From NCBI GenBank assembly GCA_026874595.1, contig CM049315.1:69263916-69327915 (forward strand): DNA of 64,000 bases, written 5' to 3'. Origin of the DNA: Sipunculus nudus (taxonomy: Eukaryota > Annelida > Sipuncula > Golfingiida > Sipunculidae). This document shows positions 26,201 to 36,131 of the stretch, piece after piece. The translations under genes were made by a program, and so were the position numbers. Position 1 is the first letter of the stretch. Every line of letters starts with the position of its first letter. The notes below the pieces were generated by a model. The model was given only the letters and a program-made list of their open reading frames with translations. It was not told the DNA's origin and did no database searches.

Positions 26201-28241
26201 GGTCTTTCATTTACTTGAAAAGTTTACAGATTGTATGTTTGGCGTACATTTAAATGTAGAAAGTATTTCGGAACATACATACAAATCTGCTGTTGTCTCT
26301 TAGTTTTGACTTCTGGTACCCAGCCATAATGTATTTAATCCTTTGCCTTCCAGTCTACTGAATATTCTCTTATTACTCTGTCAATAGGATCAATAATCTG
26401 TGCTGAACCACGTTTTATGGTGACTAGCAATTCTGACATCAGGTTATGTTATGTTCCAATGAATAAATAATCCAGATGGTGTATATGTCTGTATTTGTTA
26501 TATCTGACACCGGATACATATAAGCACTTGTACACACGACTGTCCAGTCGGACGGTGTAGCATAGACTGCCCCTACAGTACTGGGTCAGTGACTCATTGT
26601 AACAGATACACATGCATGAGGTTGTGGTATATGCATGAGGTCATATTATAACAACAGGCACTACTATACAATATGGACACAATCAAACTATAAGAAGTAA
26701 AAAAGAAGGAATTAACGGGAATATCTTAGACGCAGTGAAACTCTGGCAGGAAGGTAGAAGGGACGTAGTACTAATTTAAAATCTGCATTTTCATCCATGT
26801 CAATGCTCGTAACGTCATGACACAGTGTGACTTACATGGTCATTGTCGGAGTACTAGGAGGCCTTAAAGTTGGAAATCGAGGAAACTAGGGCTTCTTCTT
26901 TAAGTAGTTTTGGATAGAAAAATTACTGATTATTTTGTTCTAACATCACTTAACCATGACATAAAAAGTTATTCTTTCATCAAAGACCCAAAAGCAACAG
27001 AAAAGTAGTTACCGTTGAAAGCCTCGTGAAGTTTATTTTCAGTATGTGTAAGTTTACCTGTATCGCCAACTGCTGAATAATGTAGATCCGGCCCAGGTTA
27101 ACTTGCCACCATTCCACTCCGGTTTTGACGATGCGCCCTAATCGTGTGCACCACGCATTACAAGACTCACAGATCCGCCCGTGTTTCGCATCCCATTGAC
27201 TGGAGTAATTACTAGTCGCACGGAAAGCGGAGTCGGGGATAATGTCGGGGTCGCCGATTCCCAAAGCCGCTGGCGGTCTCCCACAAACGCCATTACCTGT
27301 AATGGCTATAAAATGGAGATGCATGGGGAGTATTAGTTATGACAAAATACAGTTATGACGTAATACAATATTGTATGAAAGGACCATATGTATATTTATA
27401 TAATAAGCTCCATCATACATACAGAATACCTCAGCCACGTTTTAGATCCGGCGTGTGTCTCGAGTCAAATTTGTAAAATTTACAACACTGATTGAGTGTT
27501 ATAAATGTAAAGCTTTGTGTCAAATTTAGAAGCAGGCCTACATCATGATGCCAAGCTCGATATAATTTAATAATTCATTTTATTTATAACTGACTCAGAT
27601 CGTAGATGGCTTCACATATTATTGCGAATATTATTAACTGAATGCTATTGAATCAATGTTAAAAAAATTTTTATGCTGAGAATCAGTTCATTTGTAGATA
27701 CGGTGCTCATCTCGTATTACAACCCTGACCACTATTTGTAGATCTAGCAATGTTAGCATCAAGGGAATGATAATTGTTGATTATATCACCACCTACTAGA
27801 ACGATATATACCAATTTGAATTCGAGAACTAAGTTTAAATTAGTATCTTAACTGGCGGCAGGGGAAATTTAATTACCTAGCAGGTAGTTGAGATACCAGG
27901 CTCAACTGCCGGTGTGCTCTTATGTGGGTAAACACACACACACACATACGTACATGGGTTTCATGTCAAACGGGGACAATGGTCGATAATGTAGATACTG
28001 GGAATTCGTTATTTTAGTTACACACAGTCACAAATTTTCTGGTATCCAGAATGATCTTCGGGATATGTATGATACTCTTTTTTAACCTGCAAGAAATTTT
28101 GAAAATGATTTTTTCAGTCAAATTGGAGACATTAAGACACACAGTTTAAATGTCTTTGATTGGGTATTGTGTCATTGAAGAAAGTTTTTTCTTTACAGCT
28201 TCCGCTCCAGTCGGCTGGTATGCCGTGTCACTAATGAGTAA

Positions 28242-28307
<66 letters not shown>

Positions 28308-28490
28308 GGAAGGCTTAACGTTCACTTCATTTGCGTGGTCCTTATTGGAGTATTTGTATGGTACGGCTAGTGTAGTGTTTATGGTTTGCGTTATATTTTT
28401 GGAGGAGAAAGCCTCGCTCACGTGGCTTATCCAAAGAATTGCTCAATCTGAGTGTTATGCAGATTGTCAGCCGATTACCACAGGGTATTG

Positions 28491-28567
<77 letters not shown>

Positions 28568-31500
28568 CATAAGCAGGCGGGACGGGAAAGTCTTTCCGTT
28601 GTCTTGGACAGTTTGTTGTCCGCCTTACTGAGTTGTTCACAGGAAGGAGTTTAACTGAACTATCAGTTTGTTAGCAGTTGTAAAAATAAGACCCTTAACC
28701 CTTTTTCGTGTTATTTAGTTGATGTATAGGGTTTCGGTTTTAGTTCTAGCTATAGCCAAATTACAAATTTTATACTGTGGGGGCTCATTTTGGATATAAA
28801 ATTTGCATACATATGAAATCCATTTAATTAATGAAAAATATAGAATAATTCTATTTGGTATTATCTGTCCACAGAAGAAATTTTAAGCAAACAGTGAATG
28901 ACCTTGGATAACGGCGTAGATTTGCTACAGCCAAAATGCAATTAAATTTTTGCATAAAATTTGCAAATAATAATCTGATTATTCAAATAAGATATACAGT
29001 TTGTACCCAATTAAGATCCCAATGTTATTTCTTATTATTTGTTTTCTTTTGGTTTCATCTATGTGCATAATCAATAGAGTTTTGGCTATTTCTTTAAAAT
29101 TAGGCATGTCCTAAACTTTCAGAGGTTACAATGGAAAAGGGATAAAAATGGAACTACAAATTATTTTTTGTGAAGAGGAATAGTACCTCATCACGAAAAA
29201 CTGGATTTTGAATTGTTACACCTTCAGTTGGGGTATGACCCCCAAAAAACCCTTTCTGCGGTACGTCTAATCGTGAATGGGCTGGTCCGTTTCTTAAGCG
29301 CTAAACGTACCAACTGGTTCTTCGAGGGGGTCAGACGTGTATGGCCGCACACTCATACCCACACAGCTGTTTTTTTTTATCGCCAAAATGGGAACCGGCC
29401 CGAATTAAGCTCAGATAGCTGGAGAGCAACCCATTTTCAACGAGAAAGCCATAAGTAATTATAATAAATGTGTAGAAGATAAACCATCTTATTTTGTTAC
29501 ATTATATGGGAAGTTTTACATCTCATGATGTATTAGGGGTGATTTGTTAAGGATTCTTCAACTGTATTTGAAGTGTAACTTTGAGACTGCAGCTCAGGGC
29601 ATATGGGCTGCTTGCGTGTAGGCAAACAAGCGGTGAAATTTGAGAAATCGCGAACAACTCAAGAGAGTCAAATCAAAACATAAAATGTTTAAGGCCAATT
29701 AAAGGATAATTTAGACTTGGTTTAAATTGTGTTAATACTGTTTCTGAGCACTCGGGCGTAACGCACCTGCGAAACTCGCGGGCAGTTGCTCACGAACCTC
29801 TAGTTACCTGGGCCACGTCTTCATGCATTGCTAGCATTTAGCACTTTGCGCTTGTCAACTGCTTTTGAGTGTTGTGGAATTGTCTACGCCCATTTTTTAG
29901 TAAACATTCTACTGTTTATTATTTTTAGTCGTCACTTGTTTTTATACGCATACCACACAGCATCACATGATGGCAGACGAAGAAAAGGATGTCTTCAAAA
30001 CCAACCAAGAACAGTCGGACAATTTTTAATTGGGCGCATGGGCCGCAATTGTTGGTTCGACAAAGAAGACCATCGCGGTTTTGCTTAAGGAAGACCTTAC
30101 CTCCGTAGACGTGCTAGGATTACTAAGTGAAAAGGACGTCTTAGACCTGTCCCTTACGCTTGGCCAAAGGAAACTTTAATGGCTGCTATAACGCGTTTAG
30201 ATAATAGCAGTATTGAAATAACCCCGTGAAAGCGTAGCTTACCCTTTGGAAAGCCAGTCTGTAAGGGGACCTGCAAGCCTGACAATTCACGACATCAGGG
30301 GACAGAATGCCCATTTAAAATCGGCAGGTAAGGTCTTTGATGATTTCTTTGCCCAAGACACAAATGTACCCATTGCAAAAGATATTTTTTATGCAAGCAA
30401 TGATCCCTGGCCATACAGCGAGGCACCAAAGGACCCTTTACATCCAAGATCAAATCTGACTATTAAAGCAAGTAAAAACAATGTCGTGCATATCTCAGAG
30501 TTTTTGCCAGAACGTATTAGAAAACGGTATTAGGGGCGTATAAGGGGCCAGGCTTTGTATGCTCAAAGCAGCACATTGGTTATGACGATCACCCATACAG
30601 TGGTATTACCATAGAGGATGGGCTGCAGCAAACTGTCGCCTTATGTCGCATCTACTCCATTCTGGCGATCTTCATGTTACAGACACAGATTATTATCTGG
30701 CTTATACCACACAAATCGATGATCTTCTAAGTATAATTGGGATTCATTATTAGACTGATTATCAGTACAGGGAACGTCAAGCAGAGAATGGTTTTAAATG
30801 GGGCGCCCACACAGCGAACATGGAACTGCAACAACTTTGGCAGGCTAAATACAGTCATTATATAATTCAGAATCGTTCAGGCAGTTCCAAATACCCAGGT
30901 TCAGTACAGGAACAGAGGAAACCCGAGTGTAGATTGTTTAAAATTCGGAAGGAAATAGCCCTTTTGGTGATTCGCGTAATTGCATGTAAATAATGACAAT
31001 AAGGGAGCTGTTGCAGAAGCACGATTTTCTGTCTCAAAAAAAACGATATGTAAATACCAAGGGATCGTTAATGTTAGCAGCTTGGGAGCAGTTTTTGTCA
31101 AATCATGACCAAGACAGACCTTATATTTTGCGTGGGGTATGCAAAGGCTTTCATATCCTCAGCCAGCCCGTTGATGTTAACAAAGCCGTTGAGATTGATA
31201 ATTATAAATCGGCAACTGCGCCCTCTATTGCAAATCGGGTTGAAGCCCAAATAACAGAGATTTGGACAACGACCAATATCACATTGTGAATAAAGCACCA
31301 CCCATTGTCTCAGCATTAGGGACTGTTCCTCAGAAAGGGTCTTCAAAGTATCGTATAATTCATGACTGCAGCAGACCACCTCGGGAGGCGCTTAATGACT
31401 TTGCGTATAAAGACCCCTTCAAATATCAATCAGTTCAAGACGCTATATATCTAGTCACGGAATGTTCGTTACTTCCAAAGTAGATCAATGCTTACCTCGT

Positions 31501-31779
31501 GGTTAAAATTCACCATGAGGATTATGCTGCCACAGGCCTTAAGTGTACATTTTCAGGGAATTCCAGATCCACATGCATGATTGATAAACGCTTACCCTTA
31601 AATGAGATTGCGGAAATAGGAAAGATTTATAAAACGAAAGATTTGGCAAATTATTTGAAACGAGTGCCTACCAATCCCATAGTGAACAATGCTGCCAATA
31701 CCGAGCTTGGACGTTATGGCGCTATCAACATGTGGACTTCCAGCAACCGCGCAGAAAATAAAGAATTGACATCACGAAA

Positions 31780-31837
<58 letters not shown>

Positions 31838-33144
31838 CTCTGAGCTTTTAAATGAAAATAATACACAAAGAAAAAAAAAGAAGCGTATCCTCAATACGTA
31901 TAGGATATCGCTTTTAGTGTATCGCAATACGTATTGTATCCGAATAAGCTGACCGTTACTCAGCTCTAGATCTCACGGAGGGTAAATTCTCAACTAAACT
32001 GAACATCTCAAACATCTTCACACCACGACTAATTAAAGCCCATAGCAATGTTGGGCCTTTCTAAACTGCAGGCAAGGTAAAGGCCTGTCTAAACTACTAG
32101 CAAGGTATATTTCCCCTGCCGGGAGTTCAGCCAGTAGAGAATACACAGCCGGAACTGCCCAGCAAATTAGCCACTCCCTTTAAATTGTCATTCCTTCTAT
32201 TATAATAATTTATACATCCCGCGCTTTCTTAAAATAACGATAAATATAATATCCCCTACAATATAGCATACATATAAAAATGTATTATAAAATTATAAAG
32301 TGCATATTTTCTGTAAACATATAAGTGAATAATATATGTATTTATTATATATTCAGGCATTTTACCAGGGACATCGAATCATCCTGTTCAAGCTGTATTT
32401 AAACGTGCGTGCCCGCAAAGGTCACAATTCAGGTAACGACATTAACCAGTCCATTTCGATAAAGTTTAGCAACAGGTTGCCACTGTTCTGACGATCATGA
32501 CGTGTAAAAAGGGAAACGCTCTGTACAATGCAATGTGTGGAACAAACACTACACAGTTCTTCATAATGTGGCCATTCGGATTTCAAAGCCGCTTTCACTG
32601 GAAATGTTGAAATATTTAATAGATGTTCATGTTTTAATATGAATATCCAATGGTCTACTGACAACGAATTGACACCTCCCTTTAATGTGACTAAACATAT
32701 GCCGAGGCATTATATGAAGTGATTTGTCGGGAATATTAAGGATGCTTCCAATGTAAATATACATATTAATTGTGTACGTCGCTTTTTTTTATTATAGGTA
32801 TTCCAAAATCATCTCATGCCATTCTGAAAGTGACAGGCTATGATTGCCATTTAGCAGAAAAGCCCTTTTCCTGATGTTCTTTTTATTTCCTTACAGGCTT
32901 TTTGTCTATGTACTTTCTCTTGTGTCGTTTATTGTCAGTAACTAGATGAGATCGGCCGTTTTATTTTTATCTTCAATTGAGAAAATAGTTTATTTCAAAG
33001 GGTTTTTACTGATGAAGTTATCGCTATTCCGCCGTATTGACATCCTGGATATCAGAACAAAATTTGTTAGCGATATAGGAACAGCAAATATTTTAGGATG
33101 ACTTTCATCATATCAAACATAGTATTTATATCGAGGTATCAGTA

Positions 33145-33224
<80 letters not shown>

Positions 33225-35500
33225 ATGAATAGCCATGCTGGTTCTTTGTGCGAAGAAATGGAACAAGAATACACAGAAAAGTCGGTTCACTGCCGATGGG
33301 AATCGAACCCATGACCTTACGATTGCCGTTCGCTAGCTCTATTACTGAGCTACAGCAGATCCCCGACCCCTCTGTGTATTTGCACATATTTCTGTGAACA
33401 ACTAACCAGCATTGCTATTCATTCATGTCTCTGTATACTATATGCCTCACACCACATAAGGCCACCAGTTCTCCCTGCTGTTTGCAAAGTTGCTGTGCCA
33501 ACACATGTAGTGGGTAGTACTCTGACGTCACTGCCGTGACGTCAGATCGCTGGTTCTATAAAAGTGTGCAAATACACAGGGGGGTCGGGGATCTGCTGTA
33601 GCTCAGTGGATAGAGCAAACGACCGGCTGTCGTAAGGTCATGGGTTTGATTCTCATCGGCAGTGAACCGACCTTTCTGTGTATTCTTGTTCCATTTATAT
33701 ATATTTATATTTATATATGTATATATAATTAATTTTTAGAATTTGAGAGGTACTGTTATTCATGTTGAAAACAACATATAAAAGGTTTTATAGTTGTTAC
33801 GGAGTGCTTTACGCACGCGTTACAAGCGTGGACGTCAGGTAATGGGTCGGTAAACAGTGAACATATATTTGAAAGAAATATGCTTGCGAATTTACCTACC
33901 TGAGCCACTTGGTTTATCTGATATCTGGAAAAGGGAAAATTAAAAGGGGCCATTTCCTCTAACCAACGAATTTAAAGCATTATTTCAAAATATCAAACTA
34001 TAGGCATTTGAAGTGAAAAAGCAATCATTGGTCACAAAGTTTGCATTACTTAGATTCTAACATTTTGATTTCTAATGCAGAACCAGCTATTAAATTCTTA
34101 TCAATATTTGTTATTTTTATTTATATATTTATTCAAATTAATCATTTATACTTTCTAACGATACCAGAAAACAAATGATGTCATAATTGGTCCAATTCGT
34201 GAATCAATATTTTGGTACGATTTTTAAACAGGTGGTCCGTGGTCCATGACGCGCAGCTGAAATTGTCATACTGATCACACGTTATGATATGGTGAAAAAC
34301 AATTGTTAAGGAACCTTCACTAATGGAAAGAATGACTGGCAAAATGCTCAAAAATCCAACAGCTAGGATTTGTGCGATGTCTGACTATCCAGGTGCTCAG
34401 AATTAGGTTTTTTAGCTTGTAGCTAATAGAATATGGATCATCATGACCTAGTGCTGAAGGAGATTGCAAAGGATCTCCTTGAAATTTAAGTTAGAAGGTT
34501 CCATACGTATGATTTGTGTCTTTCACATTGAAAATTATTGCTTTTTTTGTCAATATGTTCACAGTGACAGTACAGGTCACAGTGACCACATTGACCCAAT
34601 ATCAGGAATCAAAGGAGATTTGCCAAGGAAATCCCTTGATCTCATATTATAATATCCTAGTTTTAAAATTTTTATTGAAATGTATGACTTTTAAGAGCAA
34701 ATGATCATACTTCTGTTCAGTCGTTCACAGAATATAGTCACCAAGACCTAGTTTCAGGTTTCGAGGGGATTTGTCAAGATCTCCTTGGTTGTTGCTATGG
34801 ATGATTCTAGGCCTAATGTATACAATTTCAGCCTAACTGCCTTACATGGTGCTCAAAATCATGTTTGCAGCATATACAAATGCCGTATACCGTGATCTTA
34901 TTTTAAACTTTCCGCGGAGATTTACCCAAGACATCCCTGAATGTCATGTTAGAAGATTCTAGGCCAAATGGATACAATTTGTACTCCTTCTGACTGTCTG
35001 GGTGCTCAAAAGCATGTTTTCGGCCCCTAGTTTGAAGAATATAGGCCACTATGACCTTTTATGGACACGGTAATTTCTTACTTCAACGGTATTGCAGCGA
35101 CTGCGAGATGATTTTTACTAAAATACTACTGCCTAATATAATTATGATGGATACCAGTTGGGAGCTTTAGTTTGAATTGTTCATAAATCATGCAGAAGTC
35201 AGGAAGACAAGATCACGAGCAGAATACTGTGTAAAGCATGTTACATAAAAACATTGGCGCGTTTAATATAGGATATTTAACTGAATATGCCTAATATTAT
35301 AAATGTAATTCTTATATTATTTTAAATGTGTAAACAAAATAGACTTAGACTATGGACAAGAGAGCTGTTACTACATATTTGGATCGGATCGCATTTAGAA
35401 GAAGTCTTCTGTCAGACTTCCATCTGATAACCAATTCTCTAACCCAATTATCTGTACTTAACTCATTAATCCATTGACTTCCTCGCTTCTTAATCATTTA

Positions 35501-35557
<57 letters not shown>

Positions 35558-36131
35558 TCTGAAGAAAAACAACACTGTAAATTCACAACAGTCTGTTTCA
35601 CGCAATCTCGTGATCTCGTAATCTAGTAAAGTCTCGGCTTTTCAGACCACGCCCTCAGCTTCATTCTAACCACATTCACCTGATGACAAGGTCGCATCCC
35701 ATGAAACAGACTGTTGTGAATTTACAGTGTTCATTTTCTTCAGAGTTATACCGGTCTGGCCTAGTCTGTAGGCCATAGGGCACTTTACAACGGAGGGTAA
35801 CTCTACCTTCTATATATATTATATATATAAAACTTACTTTGATATAGATCTTTTCCTTCCCACCTCCTGGGTTTATGCAGCTCCGACAAAGTTTGCAGAT
35901 GTTTGAGACCTGATTGTACACCCCGCCGGAACACCAAGCACGCCTACCGCAAATAGCCAAACACGCGACTTTGTCACTGACCTTCTGTTTTACAGGAACA
36001 CAGTCCAGTTCCACAAAATCTCGTCGAAAGATATCTAGGTAGATGTGAGCACAACAAACGCTGAAGGCAATAGCATTTAAAGTCAGGAAAAAGACGATCA
36101 CGTGAATCAGAACCATAAGTGATTTAATCAT
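17019..36131 (-). CDS. secreted PAN/apple plus F5/8 type C (discoidin) protein, 5 exons, 273 aa
   Basis: Host gene, probably a soluble carbohydrate- or surface-binding lectin-like protein. CDS exons (minus): 36,131-35,838; 33,924-33,900; 27,296-27,058; 17,743-17,639; 17,177-17,019. All introns are GT..AG, phases are 0, 1, 0, 0, and the sum is 822 nt. Residues 1-24 are a signal peptide (MIKSLMVLIHVIVFFLTLNA). Residues 26-98 hold nine Cys with a PAN-like CLAICGRRAWCSGGVYN core. Residues 99-106 form a Ser/Pro/Gly linker from the microexon. Residues 111-271 are one F5/8C domain, starting and ending in Cys (C111, C271), with WWQVNLG, YWVQSFSLGYGDDGMKW, PIKARYLRVW and the closing FELYGC signature. 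The family commonly binds fucose-like glycans or membranes. Introns of 1.9, 6.6, 9.3 and 0.5 kb are filled with mobile-element remains. The gene model is inferred without transcript data. Confidence 0.75.
17639..17743 (-). CDS. exon 4 of the PAN-discoidin gene: middle of the F5/8C domain
   Basis: 105 nt, 35 codons, TAG acceptor and GTTATG donor (weak but GT). It codes the YWVQSFSLGYGDDGMKWNTY segment, equal to the W(V)TS(F)K(L)xYSxDGxxW block of the family. Phase 0 at both ends. Confidence 0.8.
18223..18622. mobile_element. PIF/Harbinger-like MITE, 400 bp, TAA target duplication
   Basis: Ends TGGGGCTGTCCCACTAAGG and its near inverted copy (ending AACAGCCCCA), flanked by direct TAA at 18,220-18,222 and 18,623-18,625. 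The 3-bp TAA duplication is the mark of Harbinger-type insertion. The interior is a run of CTACGACAA-like words, and the 139-codon open frame through it is not a protein. It lies in intergenic or intronic sequence next to the discoidin gene's 3' exons. Confidence 0.75.
19968..20152 (-). repeat. 3' LTR of the Gypsy-type fossil
   Basis: About 185 bp that matches 26,443-26,650. Shared blocks include CAATGAATAAATAATCCAGA (plus strand) and GACTGCCCCTACAGTAC. On the element strand it begins TGTAACAATTTGACC. Confidence 0.75.
20230..20288. repeat. (AT)n microsatellite
   Basis: About 59 bp of AT dinucleotides, just outside the 3' LTR of the Gypsy-type fossil at 19,968. Confidence 0.95.
23317..24131. 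mobile_element. 815-bp DNA transposon with 27-bp TIRs, inserted in the Gypsy-type fossil
   Basis: Ends are near-perfect inverted repeats of 27 bp (starting CAAGGAGATTA, ending TAATCTCCTTG). They are flanked by the direct repeat CATATAC at 23,310-23,316 and 24,132-24,138, that is, 7 bp or possibly 8 with one mismatch. This size of duplication points to a hAT-like element. It splits the RT region of the host fossil cleanly. A 97-codon open frame on the minus strand (24,036-23,743) has no recognised transposase motif, so it is probably non-autonomous. Confidence 0.75.
26443..26650 (-). repeat. 5' LTR of the Gypsy-type fossil
   Basis: About 205 bp, partner of 19,968-20,152. On the element strand it begins TGTTATAATATGACC. 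It holds a short local duplication around GCATGAGGT that is absent from the other LTR. Confidence 0.75.
27058..27296 (-). CDS. exon 3 of the PAN-discoidin gene: first half of the F5/8C domain
   Basis: 239 nt between an ATTACAG acceptor and a CAG/GTAAAC donor. It codes GNGVCGRPPAALGIGDPDII, the family's C..PLG..D..I opening, then the ATSNYSSQW block and EWWQVNLG (the WLQVDLG motif). Two extra Cys (RICESCNAWC) lie where many discoidin domains have the ARL..GWC segment. Confidence 0.85.
28246..28304. repeat. (AT)n microsatellite
   Basis: About 59 bp; one of three AT arrays inside the DIRS-type insertion. Confidence 0.95.
28496..28565. repeat. (AT)n microsatellite
   Basis: About 70 bp; separated from the previous array by 190 bp of non-repetitive sequence that shows no coding support. 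Confidence 0.95.
31782..31835. repeat. (AT)n microsatellite
   Basis: About 54 bp, directly after the last recognisable DIRS-type coding remains. Confidence 0.95.
33147..33221. repeat. compound (AT)n(AG)n microsatellite
   Basis: AT dinucleotides to 33,180, then AG dinucleotides. It sits at the tail of the minus-strand SINE and probably grew from that tail. Confidence 0.95.
33222..33388 (-). mobile_element. tRNA-derived SINE, minus-strand copy
   Basis: On the minus strand it has a tRNA-like head: A box TAGCTCAGTAATAGAGC, B box GGTCATGGGTTCGATTCCCA, then a body ending TATTCTTGTTCCATTTCTTC and a CT/AT-rich tail. The head keeps a clover-leaf outline with an anticodon-loop-like ACGGCAA. It forms an inverted pair with the copy at 33,564-33,692. 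Confidence 0.75.
33523..33564 (+). promoter_or_regulatory. paired CRE sites and TATA-like box ahead of the plus-strand SINE
   Basis: Two perfect TGACGTCA palindromes (33,523-33,530 and 33,537-33,544) lie 13 bases upstream of TATAAAAG (33,557-33,564), directly before the SINE head. The layout resembles a compact CREB/ATF-responsive core promoter. Whether it is active, or is simply part of a longer SINE family, is not shown by the sequence. Confidence 0.4.
33564..33692 (+). mobile_element. tRNA-derived SINE, plus-strand copy
   Basis: Same family as 33,222-33,388 in opposite orientation. A box TAGCTCAGTGGATAGAGC, B box GGTCATGGGTTTGATTCTCA, body ending GTGTATTCTTGTTCCATTTA, tail of TATATTTATATTT. 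A further tail-like match (ACCAGCATTGCTATTCATTC) at about 33,407 suggests a third, truncated unit between the two. Confidence 0.75.
33900..33924 (-). CDS. 25-nt microexon 2 of the PAN-discoidin gene
   Basis: A pyrimidine-rich acceptor (CCCTTTTCCAG) and a GTAGGT donor bracket 25 bases coding ISDKPSGS plus one base. It converts the phase-0 end of exon 1 into the phase-1 start needed by exon 3 and makes a flexible Ser/Pro/Gly linker. Without it exons 1 and 3 do not join in frame. Confidence 0.6.
34380..35080. repeat. degenerate tandem repeat, about four units of 160-200 bp
   Basis: Recurring blocks appear in the same order: GGTGCTCA..AT.ATGTTT, AGAATAT(A/G)G..CA..ATGACC(T), GGAGATT...CAAG..(A)TC(T/C)CTT, and GATTCTAGGCC..ATG.ATACAATT. 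Units are strongly diverged. It lies in intron 1 of the PAN-discoidin gene. No coding function. Confidence 0.5.
35504..35553. repeat. (AT)n microsatellite
   Basis: About 50 bp, ending at the left arm of the palindrome at 35,555. Confidence 0.95.
35555..35747. repeat. long inverted repeat (46-bp arms, 101-bp loop)
   Basis: Left arm 35,555-35,600 and right arm 35,702-35,747 pair at 44 of 46 positions; each arm contains CACTGTAAATTCACAACAGT or its complement. As RNA it would form a strong hairpin. It lies in intron 1, only about 90 bases past the exon 1 donor of the PAN-discoidin gene. It is probably a foldback-type element, and could influence splicing or RNA editing. Confidence 0.8.
35838..36131 (-). 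CDS. exon 1 of the PAN-discoidin gene: signal peptide and PAN-like domain
   Basis: 98 codons from ATG at 36,131 to a GTAAGT donor (AAA before GTAAGT). The leader is hydrophobic from residue 5 to 24. The Cys pattern C44, C57, C61, C67, C79, C82, C85 fits a divergent PAN/apple module, a fold used for protein or glycan contacts. The open frame runs on past the donor into the intron, and that extension is not coding. The ATG is the first in frame after a GC-rich stretch (GCCGCCGCG). Confidence 0.75.

Larger units (their letters stand above)
19968..26650 (-). mobile_element. Ty3/Gypsy-type LTR retrotransposon fossil with both LTRs
   Basis: Fossil on the minus strand in intron 3 of the PAN-discoidin gene. 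The order, 5' to 3', is LTR (26,650-26,443), gag (about 25,692-25,210), retropepsin-like (24,707-24,315), RT (about 24,200-22,650 with an insertion), RNase H (about 22,595-22,110; LALQTDASKKGVGAALLQDG), integrase (about 21,924-21,600; LLIDYYSSYP), an Arg/Pro-rich tail near 20,663-20,860, and LTR (20,152-19,968). The two LTRs differ at about 7% of sites by eye, so the insertion is fairly old. All parts are broken many times. An 815-bp DNA transposon sits inside the RT region. Confidence 0.8.
27845..32185 (+). mobile_element. DIRS-type retroelement fossil inserted in intron 2 of the discoidin gene
   Basis: Coding remains on the plus strand at about 29,975-31,650 match DIRS-type elements: a gag-like start (MADEEKDVFKTNQE), then an RT beginning with VNKAPPIVSALGTVPQKGSS, FRIIHDCSRP-like and KDPFKYQSVQDA motifs. 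No tyrosine recombinase is seen. The borders are supported by the relic paralogue at 11.0-11.9 kb, which lacks this stretch. Near both borders lie inverted copies of a GGCAGGGGAAAT-containing block (27,854 and 32,100 regions), as DIRS elements have inverted ends. Broken in several places; three (AT)n arrays grew within it. Confidence 0.6.

Noticed and set aside
33580-33660. Functional tRNA gene
   Set aside because: A and B boxes are clear, but the acceptor stem pairs poorly and a SINE body and tail follow; a second copy with the same body lies nearby.
35680-35710. Hammerhead ribozyme (CTGATGA ... GAAAC)
   Set aside because: The core words are present, but the bases between them do not form a convincing stem II, and the palindrome explains the segment better.
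35676-35837. C-terminal extension of the PAN protein beyond exon 1
   Set aside because: The frame stays open past the GTAAGT donor but runs into an AT array and the palindrome; splicing to the microexon gives a complete known domain.
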